Assembly (NCBI GenBank): GCA_041568335.1
Contig: JBFFZZ010000173.1
Coordinates: 1 to 6,606 of the forward strand
Length of the DNA: 6,606 bases
From: WVWW01 sp041568335
GTDB lineage: Bacteria; Acidobacteriota; Polarisedimenticolia; Polarisedimenticolales; Polarisedimenticolaceae
Direction: 5' to 3'
The position numbers and the translations under genes are program-made. Of the stretch, positions 1 to 6,090 are shown in pieces; position 1 is the first letter of the stretch; each line of letters opens with the position of its first letter. The notes under the pieces were generated by a model. It ran no database searches. It was not told where the DNA came from and saw nothing but the letters and a program-made list of their open reading frames with translations.

Positions 1-1
1 G

Positions 2-1714
2 ACGGATGCCGGAGGTGAGATCTTCCGCGGGCGGGCCTACGCGATGCGTGCGCGCGCGTTGGACCGACTCGGTCGCGAGCCCGAGGCCAAACAGACACAG
101 CAAGAGGGGCGCGCCGTTCTCGAAGCGATCCTCGATCGGATCGAGGACGACGGTGTACGCCGTGATCTCGCCGCGCAGGCGGACTGGGCGCCGCTCGCCG
201 AAGAAACCTTCCTGACCTCGCGCGACAACCACGCGCGGCTGCTCGCGCTCTACGACATGTTGCGTGTGCTCAATTCGTCGACCGACCCCGACACGCTGCT
301 GGCGTCGATCCTCGATCTCGCGCTCAAGGCTCTCGGCGCCGAGCGCGGGATGATTCTCCTCAAACAACGGCACGACCGGGAGGAGGACGCTTTCGCCGTG
401 CACCTCGCACGCAACCTCGACGCCGACACGATGGACGACGTGCGAAGTTACAGCCGTCGCATCGTCGCCGCGGCGGCGAGCGGCCAGTCTCTGCTCGCGC
501 TCGACGCCGGAACCGACGCCCGTTTCCAGGACTACAAGAGTGTGAGTCTCTACGGGATCCGTTCGCTGATCTGCGTCCCGCTGCGCTCGCGCGATCGCAT
601 CATCGGCACGGTTTATCTCGACAGCCGTAGCGACGGGCGTCTGTTCACGCAGGAGGACCTGCGCTTCCTCGAGGCTTTCGCGGATCAAGCCGCGCTTGCC
701 CTGGGAAACGTGATGGAGCGCGTCGACCTCGAGCAACGCAACCGCCAGCTCCAGGCGCTTGCCGAAACGCGGACGAGCTATCACAACCTGATCGGACGCT
801 GTCCCGAGATGCAGCGGGTCTTCGATACCATCGAGAAATACGCGGCGACCGATCTTCCCGTGTTGATTCGAGGCGAGAGCGGAACCGGCAAAGAGATCGT
901 CGCCCGCGCGATCCACTTCAACGGCCCGAGGCGCAAACGCCCGTTCATCTCCGAAAACTGCGCGGCGCTTCCCGAGACACTGCTGGAGAGCGAGCTCTTC
1001 GGCCACGTGCGCGGGGCGTTTACCGGAGCCGAGCGCGATCACCCGGGCCTGTTCGAGCAGGCGCATGGCGGGACGTTGTTCCTCGACGAGATCGGTGACA
1101 TGTCCGCGGCAATGCAGGCGCGGTTGCTGCGCATCCTCGAGGAGCGCCGCGTGCGGCGCGTCGGTGGCGAGAAGGCGATCGAGATCGACGTTCGTGTGCT
1201 TGCGGCCACCCACCGCGACCTCCGCGCGGAGGTCGAGGCAGGCTCGTTTCGCGAGGATCTGTTCTACCGCCTGCAGGTGCTCCAGGTGGCGCTTCCACCG
1301 CTTCGCGACCGGCCCGGGGACGTCGAACTGCTGTGCGAGCACTTCCTGTCGCGCATCGCGGCGGAGCGCGAGCTGCCGCCGCTGCGGATCGCGCCCGAGG
1401 TCCGGGCGATGCTCCAGCGCCACCGCTGGCCCGGGAACGTTCGTGAGCTCGAGAACACGCTGCAACGGTTGGTGGTCCTCGCGGCCGGCGATACGATCGA
1501 CACCTCGATCGTGGCCTCCGACCCGGAGCTGCGGGCGCGGCTAGGCCACCCCGAACCCCGTGATGCCCGGGGCGGGATCTCGCTGGAGGCGGGCGAGAAG
1601 GAGCAGCTTCGTAAAGCCCTCGAGGCCGCTGGGGGCAACCGCTCCGCGGCGGCACGGCTACTCGATATTTCTCGGGCGACCTTCTACCGCAAGCTCCGCC
1701 GGCACGGCCTCTAG
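2..1714 (+). CDS. Sigma-54-dependent transcriptional activator, GAF-AAA+-Fis HTH (5'-truncated)
   Basis: This is an enhancer-binding protein that uses ATP hydrolysis to open promoters held by sigma-54 RNA polymerase. The frame is open from the window edge, so the gene starts upstream. The ATG at 44 has no ribosome binding site, and the residues before it (RGRAYAMRARALDRLGREPEA) look like the end of a TPR-type helical repeat. A GAF sensor domain spans about 280-720. The AAA+ domain spans about 785-1490, with Walker A GESGTGKE (872-895), an intact sigma-54 contact loop GAFTGA (1013-1030), Walker B GGTLFLDEIG (1067-1096) and the RWPGNVRELEN motif near 1425-1460. A Fis-type helix-turn-helix (GGNRSAAARLLDISRATFYR) ends the protein. 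There is no receiver domain after the TPR-like stretch, so the signal is probably a small molecule bound by GAF, or something sensed by the missing N-terminus. In related multidomain regulators, for example in myxobacteria, the missing part can be a Ser/Thr kinase with TPRs; that is a guess here. It probably acts on the -24/-12 site just downstream. Confidence 0.95.
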   Translation, partial: TDAGGEIFRGRAYAMRARALDRLGREPEAKQTQQEGRAVLEAILDRIEDDGVRRDLAAQADWAPLAEETFLTSRDNHARLLALYDMLRVLNSSTDPDTLLASILDLALKALGAERGMILLKQRHDREEDAFAVHLARNLDADTMDDVRSYSRRIVAAAASGQSLLALDAGTDARFQDYKSVSLYGIRSLICVPLRSRDRIIGTVYLDSRSDGRLFTQEDLRFLEAFADQAALALGNVMERVDLEQRNRQLQALAETRTSYHNLIGRCPEMQRVFDTIEKYAATDLPVLIRGESGTGKEIVARAIHFNGPRRKRPFISENCAALPETLLESELFGHVRGAFTGAERDHPGLFEQAHGGTLFLDEIGDMSAAMQARLLRILEERRVRRVGGEKAIEIDVRVLAATHRDLRAEVEAGSFREDLFYRLQVLQVALPPLRDRPGDVELLCEHFLSRIAAERELPPLRIAPEVRAMLQRHRWPGNVRELENTLQRLVVLAAGDTIDTSIVASDPELRARLGHPEPRDARGGISLEAGEKEQLRKALEAAGGNRSAAARLLDISRATFYRKLRRHGL

Positions 1715-1756
1715 CCCGAGAAAAAGCACGCAAAACTCATCCATTTCCGAATGGTC

Positions 1757-1770
1757 GGCAATCGCCTTGC
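1757..1770 (+). promoter_or_regulatory. Candidate sigma-54 (-24/-12) promoter
   Basis: The sequence CGGCAATCGCCTTGCC (1756-1771) matches the sigma-54 consensus TGGCAC-N5-TTGCW at the essential positions. GG lies at 1757-1758 and GC at 1769-1770, exactly ten bases apart, with CA after the GG and TT before the GC. It sits between a sigma-54 activator gene and a small plus-strand gene. The predicted transcript start is about 1782, giving a leader of roughly 85 bases. A short dyad, CCATT-4-AATGG (1741-1754), lies immediately upstream. The T before GG is replaced by C, and the position after TTGC is C rather than A/T. The match is visual only, but its placement makes it credible. Confidence 0.5.
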
Positions 1771-1773
1771 CTT

Positions 1774-1803
1774 TTGACGGCCCAGATATAAGGTTCGTAA
1801 TAC
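1774..1803 (+). promoter_or_regulatory. Alternative sigma-70-like promoter
   Basis: TTGACG (1774-1779) is followed, after 18 bases, by TAATAC (1798-1803), in the AT-rich stretch before the small secreted protein gene. The -35 box is good (5/6) but the -10 is poor (3/6 against TATAAT). It overlaps the downstream side of the sigma-54 candidate, so the two are competing explanations for how the gene at 1868 is transcribed. Confidence 0.25.
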
Positions 1804-1855
1804 ATGAATATATATATGAGGAATAACGACTAGTTATTTTATGGATCCGGTCCCC

Positions 1856-1861
1856 AGGAGG
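1856..1861 (+). promoter_or_regulatory. Ribosome binding site deciding the start at 1868
   Basis: A full AGGAGG lies six bases upstream of the ATG at 1868. This favours 1868 over the in-frame ATG at 1841, which has only AT-rich sequence before it and would put a charged, proline-rich stretch ahead of the signal peptide. Confidence 0.85.
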
Positions 1862-1867
1862 TGTCCT

Positions 1868-2173
1868 ATGCGAGCCATTGCACTCGCCAGCGCGGTTGTC
1901 ATCGCCCTCGCGATGAGCGCGACCCCCACCCAGGCTGCGGATCGGACGGTTCAATCCCACGAGGACGACCGCGAGCTCGCGGCGCTCACCTCGTGGATCC
2001 TCGACCTGGAGCGGGCCTGGCTCGCCGTCGTGAGCCCCGGGAGTGCCGGGCTCGTGGCCTGGACCCCGGTCTTGACGACCGCGGACCCCGAGCCGGTCGA
2101 CCGCGAAACGTCGCCGGCGACCTCGAACGATCGCAAGGCGCGGGTGATCCTGGAGGACGGCGCCCCGTTTTAG
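1868..2173 (+). CDS. Small secreted hypothetical protein (101 aa)
   Basis: I do not recognise a family. The protein opens with a typical Sec signal peptide: a short basic start (MR), a hydrophobic core (ALASAVVIALAM) and a likely signal peptidase I site after TQA at about residue 23. The mature part of about 78 residues has no cysteine, so it is not a lipoprotein and has no disulfides. It is clearly acidic, with one short amphipathic or hydrophobic stretch (SWILDLERAWLAVV) and a Pro/Thr/Asp/Glu-rich, probably disordered tail ending in GAPF. It follows a sigma-54 activator gene and a candidate -24/-12 promoter, so it may be a target of that activator. Its stop codon lies nine bases from the stop of the convergent ThDP enzyme gene. 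An exported peptide, periplasmic modulator or envelope stress product would all fit; none is shown by the sequence. Confidence 0.75.
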   Translation: MRAIALASAVVIALAMSATPTQAADRTVQSHEDDRELAALTSWILDLERAWLAVVSPGSAGLVAWTPVLTTADPEPVDRETSPATSNDRKARVILEDGAPF

Positions 2174-2182
2174 GCGGGCGAC

Positions 2183-4153
2183 CTAGACCAGACTCACATC
2201 GGCGATGATCTCGACCAGCGCCGGACCGGGGTGCTCGAGGGCCTCGCGGATCGCGTCGTCGAGCTGTGCCGGTTCGGTCACTCGAATCCCCCTCGCCCCG
2301 CACAGCTTGGCGTACTCCGAGAAGTCCGGGTTGTGCAACGAGGTCTGCCAGACGTCCCAGTTCCCGGCGCGCTGCTCCTTGCTGATCTTCCCCAGCTCCG
2401 AGTTGTTGAGCAGGATGTGCGTGATGTCCATGCCGTACTTGACCGCGGTCGTCAACTCGGCGAGGTATTGCCCCAACCCACCGTCTCCGCTGACCGACAC
2501 CACCTTGCGACCCGCAAAGCGTGAGTCGCCCTCCTGCGTCGCGGCCCAGGCACCCAGTGCGCCGGGCAGCGCGAAACCGATCGAACCGAGGTAGCCCGAC
2601 ATCAGCACCGCCTGGTTCGTGCACTCGAAGTAGCGCCCGAACGAGTAGGTGTTGTTGCCCACGTCGACCGAGATGATCGCGTCGTCGGGAACCTGGCGCG
2701 TCATCGCCGCGAAGATCGACGCGGAGTCGACGCCCTTGCCGCGGTACTCCTTCTCGCGCCGCTTCTTTTCCTCGCGCCAGATGGCCCAACGCTCGGCGAC
2801 CTCGCCGCGTTGATCGACGGCCCGCAGATCGCCGAGCCGCTCGACGAGCAGCTTGGCCGTCGTGCCGATCTCGCCCCAGACCGGACAATCGATGGCGAAG
2901 AAGCGGCCCAGCGCCAGCGGGTCGAAGTCGACCTGGATCGTCGGCTTCTTCGGCGTGATCCCGGTGTGGTTCGAGAAGCTCGCGCCCATGACGAGAAGCA
3001 GATCGCACTCGTTCATGAACCAGCTCGCGATCGGCGTCCCGCTGCGTCCCAGAACGCCACAGCCGAGCGGGTGCGTGTCGGGGATCAACCCCTTGCCCTT
3101 GAAGGTGGTCAGGACCGGAGCGTTGAGCTTCTCGGCCAGGGCGATGACGGCGGGCATGTCGAAGCGCGCACCGTGGCCGACGATGATCACCGGTCGCTTT
3201 GCCGATTGCAGCATCGTCGCGGCCCGGTCGAGCGCCGATTCCGGCGGTGAGATCTCGCGCGCGGTCACGCGGCCCTCCGGCTTGCCGGCCCGGGCCTGCT
3301 CCGGCGCTTCCAGCACCTGGACCTCGTCGGGGAACACGAGGTGCGAGACACCGCGGTTGAGGATCGCGCTCTTGACCGCGAGGTTGGCCAGCTCGGCGTG
3401 GCGGCTCGTGTGCAACACCGTCTGGCCCCACTGCGCGACCTTGTCGAACGCCGCCTGCAGGTCGACCTCCTGGAACGCGCCGGGACCCAGCACCTGCGTG
3501 TCGACCTGGCCGGTCAGCGCGAGCACCGGGGAGCGGTCGACATTGGCGTCCCACAGACCCGTGAGCAGGTTCGTCGCCCCGGGGCCGGCGATCGAGAAGC
3601 AGGCCGCCGGGCGGCCCGTGAGCTTGCCGTAGGCCGAGGCGGCGAACGACGCCGCACCCTCGTGACGGATGCCGATGAACTGCATCGCCCCCGCCTGCTC
3701 CTGCCGCCGCAACGCGTCGGCCAGACCCAGGTTGGAGTGCCCGACCATGCCGAAGACCCAGCGGATGCCCCAGTTCGACAACGTCTCCGCGATCACGTCG
3801 GACGTCGTGCGTGTGTGCTTGGCTTCTTTCGGGAAGCCGACGTAGACCCCGTCGTCACGCACCTCGACCGGGAAGGTGTCGACCCCGTCGTCGTGCGCGC
3901 CGGGGGAACGACCGGTCGTGGGATGGAAGTCCCAGCCGTGCCACGGGCAGCGTAGCCAGCCGTTCTCGATCGAACCCTCGCCGAGCGGTCCCTTTTGATG
4001 CGGGCAATCGTTGTCGAGCGCCGCGTACGCCCCCTCGTAGTGCGTCATGCAGACCGTCAGACGATGGCAGGTGACCGGCTTGACTCGCCCGTCGACGAGC
4101 TCGTCGAGATCGAGCGCCTTCTCCCAGACCAGATCCTGTTTTGCTTCGGCCAT
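2183..4153 (-). CDS. Rieske [2Fe-2S] domain fused to ThDP-dependent 2-oxo acid oxidase/decarboxylase-like enzyme
   Basis: The 656-residue protein has an N-terminal Rieske domain (about residues 8-108). Its ligands are C50-x-H52 and C69-x2-H72, in the standard CPH-x16-CPWH arrangement. A complete three-domain ThDP enzyme of the acetolactate synthase/pyruvate oxidase family follows (about 114-656). E165 in RHEGAAS is the expected catalytic glutamate that activates ThDP. The cofactor motif is GDG (556-558), 24 residues, then NN (583-584). The following text, NNSELGKISKEQ, and a later PDFSEYAKLCGARGIRV stretch resemble the pyruvate oxidase/PoxB branch more than acetolactate synthase. The C-terminal membrane-binding peptide of E. 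coli PoxB is absent, so the enzyme looks soluble and cytoplasmic. Likely chemistry is ThDP-dependent decarboxylation of a 2-oxo acid, possibly with FAD; the Rieske cluster could carry electrons away. Substrate and FAD use are not determined. It is the second gene of a two-gene operon. Other members of the ThDP family (acetolactate synthase, sulfoacetaldehyde acetyltransferase-like) remain possible. Confidence 0.9.
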   Translation of the reverse strand: MAEAKQDLVWEKALDLDELVDGRVKPVTCHRLTVCMTHYEGAYAALDNDCPHQKGPLGEGSIENGWLRCPWHGWDFHPTTGRSPGAHDDGVDTFPVEVRDDGVYVGFPKEAKHTRTTSDVIAETLSNWGIRWVFGMVGHSNLGLADALRRQEQAGAMQFIGIRHEGAASFAASAYGKLTGRPAACFSIAGPGATNLLTGLWDANVDRSPVLALTGQVDTQVLGPGAFQEVDLQAAFDKVAQWGQTVLHTSRHAELANLAVKSAILNRGVSHLVFPDEVQVLEAPEQARAGKPEGRVTAREISPPESALDRAATMLQSAKRPVIIVGHGARFDMPAVIALAEKLNAPVLTTFKGKGLIPDTHPLGCGVLGRSGTPIASWFMNECDLLLVMGASFSNHTGITPKKPTIQVDFDPLALGRFFAIDCPVWGEIGTTAKLLVERLGDLRAVDQRGEVAERWAIWREEKKRREKEYRGKGVDSASIFAAMTRQVPDDAIISVDVGNNTYSFGRYFECTNQAVLMSGYLGSIGFALPGALGAWAATQEGDSRFAGRKVVSVSGDGGLGQYLAELTTAVKYGMDITHILLNNSELGKISKEQRAGNWDVWQTSLHNPDFSEYAKLCGARGIRVTEPAQLDDAIREALEHPGPALVEIIADVSLV

Positions 4154-4163
4154 CGCCTACTCC
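4154..4163 (-). promoter_or_regulatory. Shine-Dalgarno overlapping the upstream gene's end; translational coupling
   Basis: Read on the minus strand, GGAG (4160-4163) ends the upstream coding sequence. It is followed directly by that gene's TAG stop (4157-4159), three bases, and the ATG of the Rieske-ThDP gene (4151-4153). A ribosome ending on the upstream gene stops on the downstream initiation site, so the two proteins are probably made in linked amounts. Confidence 0.7.
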
Positions 4164-5791
4164 GCACCGTTCAACGGAACGACGCCGCCGTAGGGCACCC
4201 CGGTGAGGTAGGCGATGTCGCGCTTCCACGTCGTGAGATCGCTCATGTTGAAATCGGACAGCCTGTCGTGACCGCAGGCGCGGGCCAGGATCTTCATCAG
4301 CTCGACCGTCGCGGCGAAGTAATTCTTCAGCCGCTCGGCCGATTTCTCGACGATCAGCCGCGAGCGCAGCGACGGCTTCTGCGTGGCGATCCCGACGGGG
4401 CAGTTGTTGGTGTGACAGGCGCGCATGCCGAGACAGCCGATCGCCTGGATCGCCGAGTTGGAGACGGCAACCGCGTCGGCGCCCAGCGCCAGCGCCTTGA
4501 CGAAATCGGACTCGACGCGCAGGCCGCCGGTGATGACCAGCGTGATGTCGTCGTGGCCGCCGGCGTCGAGGTGCTTGCGTGCGCGCGCCAGCGCGGCCAG
4601 CGTGGGAACGGAGATGTTGTTCTTGAAGATGTTCGGAGCCGCGCCCGTGCCACCTCCGCGCCCGTCGAGGATCACGTAGTCGACGCCGATGGCGAGCGCC
4701 TTGTCGAGGTCGGCCTCGATGTGTTGCGCCGACAGCTTGAACCCGATCGGGATGCCGCCGGTGGTCTCGCGGACCTGCGCGGCGGCTTCGCGAAAGTCCT
4801 CGACCGTCGTCAAGTCGATGAAGCGCGGCGGGCTGACCGCGGATTTGCCGGGTTCGAGCCCGCGGACTTCCGCGATCTTGCCCTGGACCTTGTTGGCGGG
4901 CAGATGCCCGCCGGTGCCGGTCTTGGCACCCTGGCCGCCCTTGAAGTGGAACGCCTGGACGTTCTTCACCTTGTCGAGGCTCCAGCCGAACTTCGCCGAG
5001 GCCAGCTCGTAGAAGTAGCGGCTGTTCGCGGCCTGCTCCTCGGGCAGCATGCCGCCCTCACCCGAACAGATCCCGGTACCCGCCATCTCGGCGCCGGTGG
5101 CCAGCGCGACCTTGGCCTCCTCGGACAGCGCGCCGAAGCTCATGTCGCTGACGAAAAGCGGGATGTTGAGCACGAGCGGCTTGGCCGCGCGCGGGCCGAT
5201 CGTCACCGATGTGTCGACCGGCGTGTCCTCGAGCAACGGCAGTGTCGCGAGCTGGGCGGTCACGAGCTGGATGTCGCCCCAGCGCGGTAGCTCGGTCAGC
5301 GCCACACCCATCGCGGAGACCGGACCGTGATGCCCGACCTTGCCCAGGCCGTTCTTGGCCAGCTCCTGGATGTGCTTGTTGAACGGCTCCTCTCCGGTGC
5401 CATGGGTATCGGCGTAGAGCCCGAGGTACTCGTCGCGTTGGTACGGTTGCGGATGGTCCGCGGCCCAGGCCTCGACCTGGGCCTCGTCGACGAACACCGC
5501 GTCCTCGTCGACCCAGGCGTCGAACTTCTGCAGCGCCTCCGAGTTGTTGTACTCGCTGACCCCGGTGTCGACGCGGTAATCCCAGTCGTGCACGCCGCAG
5601 ATCAGGTTCTCCCCGTCGATGTGCCCGTCGGACAGCAGGGCGCCGCGGTGCAGGCACCGCCCGTACAGGACGGAGACGTCGTCGTCGTACCGGATCACGA
5701 CCAGATCGACGTCGGCCACCAAGGCGTAGGCCGGCTGCCGATCTTCGAGCTTGCTCCACTGCGCCACTCGCGCGGCGCGTTTTTCCGCCAT
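4157..5791 (-). CDS. Rieske [2Fe-2S] domain fused to glutamate-synthase-type FMN/[3Fe-4S] domain
   Basis: The 544-residue protein begins with a Rieske domain (about 10-105) with ligands C46-x-H48 and C65-x2-H68 (CLH-x16-CGVH). The rest is the FMN-binding central barrel of the glutamate synthase large subunit (GltB) family, shown by SGEGGMLPEE, KGGQGAKTGTGGHLPANKV, DGRGGGTGAAP and the [3Fe-4S] motif C453-x5-C459-x4-C464 inside RACHTNNCPVGIATQKP. It lacks the N-terminal glutamine amidotransferase domain and the C-terminal GXGXG domain of full GltB, as in other stand-alone family members. By family, the FMN site could reduce an imine or 2-oxo acid plus ammonia, or oxidise an amino acid, with electrons moving through the [3Fe-4S] cluster. 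The Rieske domain is probably an added electron inlet or outlet. The substrate is unknown. The start at 5791 was chosen for its AGGGG site; the ATGs at 5809 and 5881 would add a low-complexity extension without a good binding site. It is the first gene of the operon. Confidence 0.9.
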   Translation of the reverse strand: MAEKRAARVAQWSKLEDRQPAYALVADVDLVVIRYDDDVSVLYGRCLHRGALLSDGHIDGENLICGVHDWDYRVDTGVSEYNNSEALQKFDAWVDEDAVFVDEAQVEAWAADHPQPYQRDEYLGLYADTHGTGEEPFNKHIQELAKNGLGKVGHHGPVSAMGVALTELPRWGDIQLVTAQLATLPLLEDTPVDTSVTIGPRAAKPLVLNIPLFVSDMSFGALSEEAKVALATGAEMAGTGICSGEGGMLPEEQAANSRYFYELASAKFGWSLDKVKNVQAFHFKGGQGAKTGTGGHLPANKVQGKIAEVRGLEPGKSAVSPPRFIDLTTVEDFREAAAQVRETTGGIPIGFKLSAQHIEADLDKALAIGVDYVILDGRGGGTGAAPNIFKNNISVPTLAALARARKHLDAGGHDDITLVITGGLRVESDFVKALALGADAVAVSNSAIQAIGCLGMRACHTNNCPVGIATQKPSLRSRLIVEKSAERLKNYFAATVELMKILARACGHDRLSDFNMSDLTTWKRDIAYLTGVPYGGVVPLNGAE

Positions 5792-5797
5792 CGGAGT

Positions 5798-5802
5798 CCC
5801 CT
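5798..5802 (-). promoter_or_regulatory. Ribosome binding site deciding the start at 5791
   Basis: AAGGGGA on the minus strand (core AGGGG at 5798-5802) lies six bases before the ATG at 5789-5791. The upstream in-frame ATGs have no comparable site. Confidence 0.65.
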
Positions 5803-5834
5803 TCGTCATGGATGGACGCGCCGAGTTTTCCGCG

Positions 5835-5856
5835 CGCCGGGTAAAGATACCCGGCG
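5835..5856 (-). repeat. Perfect 9-bp-stem, 4-nt-loop inverted repeat in the operon leader
   Basis: CGCCGGGTA (5835-5843) and TACCCGGCG (5848-5856) are exact reverse complements around a four-base loop. On the minus strand it lies about 43 bases upstream of the start of the Rieske-glutamate synthase gene and downstream of the candidate promoter, so it would form a stable hairpin in the mRNA leader. Neither side has a T-run, so it does not look like a simple intrinsic terminator. It could be an operator dyad, an mRNA-stabilising hairpin or part of a leader switch. Confidence 0.75.
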
Positions 5857-5913
5857 AGAACGTCGGTTCCACGGCCTCCATTCCACTCCACGCTCACATT
5901 GTGCGAATGCCCC

Positions 5914-5942
5914 ATCACACCGGATCGACCTCCGGGAGTCAA
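5914..5942 (-). promoter_or_regulatory. Candidate sigma-70 promoter for the two-gene Rieske operon
   Basis: On the minus strand, TTGACT (5937-5942, 5/6) is followed, after exactly 17 bases, by TGTGAT (5914-5919, 4/6). The predicted transcript start is near 5907, giving a leader of about 115 bases that contains the perfect inverted repeat at 5835-5856. An A/T-rich tract with A-runs (5951-5970 on plus) just upstream could act as an UP-like element. Confidence 0.45.
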
Positions 5943-6007
5943 CCGTTTGAGTGTTAAAAACCTTTAAAAAAGGGGGGTTCTGGCCGGGTCGTAATATGCT
6001 CGGATTG

Positions 6008-6021
6008 GCGGGGAACCCCGC
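6008..6021. repeat. Palindrome GCGGGG-AA-CCCCGC over the ECF promoter -35
   Basis: A 14-base near-perfect dyad with six-base arms around an AA centre overlaps the candidate -35 element (6012-6017) of the sigma factor gene. The two-base centre is too short for a good RNA hairpin, and the dyad lies upstream of the predicted transcript start. A protein binding site is therefore the more likely role, if it has one. GC-rich chance dyads are common, so this is modest evidence. Confidence 0.35.
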
Positions 6022-6037
6022 GCGATAAGGCTGCGTC
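6012..6037 (+). promoter_or_regulatory. Candidate ECF-type promoter (GGAACC-N16-CGTC), possibly autoregulatory
   Basis: GGAACC (6012-6017) and CGTC (6034-6037), 16 bases apart, match the general ECF sigma promoter pattern (GGAAC at -35, CGTC at -10). It lies directly upstream of an ECF sigma factor gene. The transcript would start near 6045, about 46 bases before the GTG start. Many ECF sigma factors transcribe their own gene, so autoregulation is the natural reading, but the recognising sigma factor is not proven. Confidence 0.45.
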
Positions 6038-6080
6038 TCCAATAACGAGGGGCGGGCGACGCACGGCCCCCCGATTCGTC

Positions 6081-6085
6081 CGGAG
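6081..6085 (+). promoter_or_regulatory. Ribosome binding site for the ECF sigma factor gene
   Basis: CGGAG lies five bases before the GTG at 6091, supporting that non-ATG start. The next in-frame ATG falls well inside the conserved region 2, so a later start would remove essential sequence. Confidence 0.6.
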
Positions 6086-6090
6086 TTGGA

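Noticed and set aside
44..46. ATG at 44 as the true start of the sigma-54 activator
   Set aside because: There is no ribosome binding site, and the frame is open to the window edge with TPR-like helical sequence continuing across it.
1811..1817. Alternating TA run as a simple repeat or origin element
   Set aside because: It is only a few dinucleotides long. There are no iterons, DnaA boxes or replication genes nearby.
1820..1840. AATAAC-5-GTTATTTT as a terminator
   Set aside because: The stem is only six A/T-rich pairs and would be unstable. It lies just before a strong ribosome binding site, inside the probable leader of the small gene.
2161..2180. CGCCC-10-GGGCG dyad at the convergent gene ends as a bidirectional terminator
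   Set aside because: It has five base pairs, a ten-base loop and no clear T-run on either strand. In this base composition such dyads are expected by chance.
1986..3554. Long minus-strand open frame (522 codons) in another frame of the ThDP gene
   Set aside because: The Arg/Gly/Pro/Ala-rich translation has no recognisable motif, and the overlapping frame carries the complete ThDP enzyme with its catalytic and cofactor residues.
3995..5290. Long plus-strand open frame (431 codons) antisense to the Rieske operon
   Set aside because: It is a shadow of very GC-rich coding sequence. Its product is low-complexity in Arg, Gly, Asp and Val with no domain, while the opposite strand encodes well-conserved enzymes over the same bases.
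5849..5870. Minus-strand GGAACC (5865-5870) as a second ECF promoter for the Rieske operon
   Set aside because: No CGTC or similar -10 element occurs at the right distance, and the downstream part falls inside the perfect hairpin.
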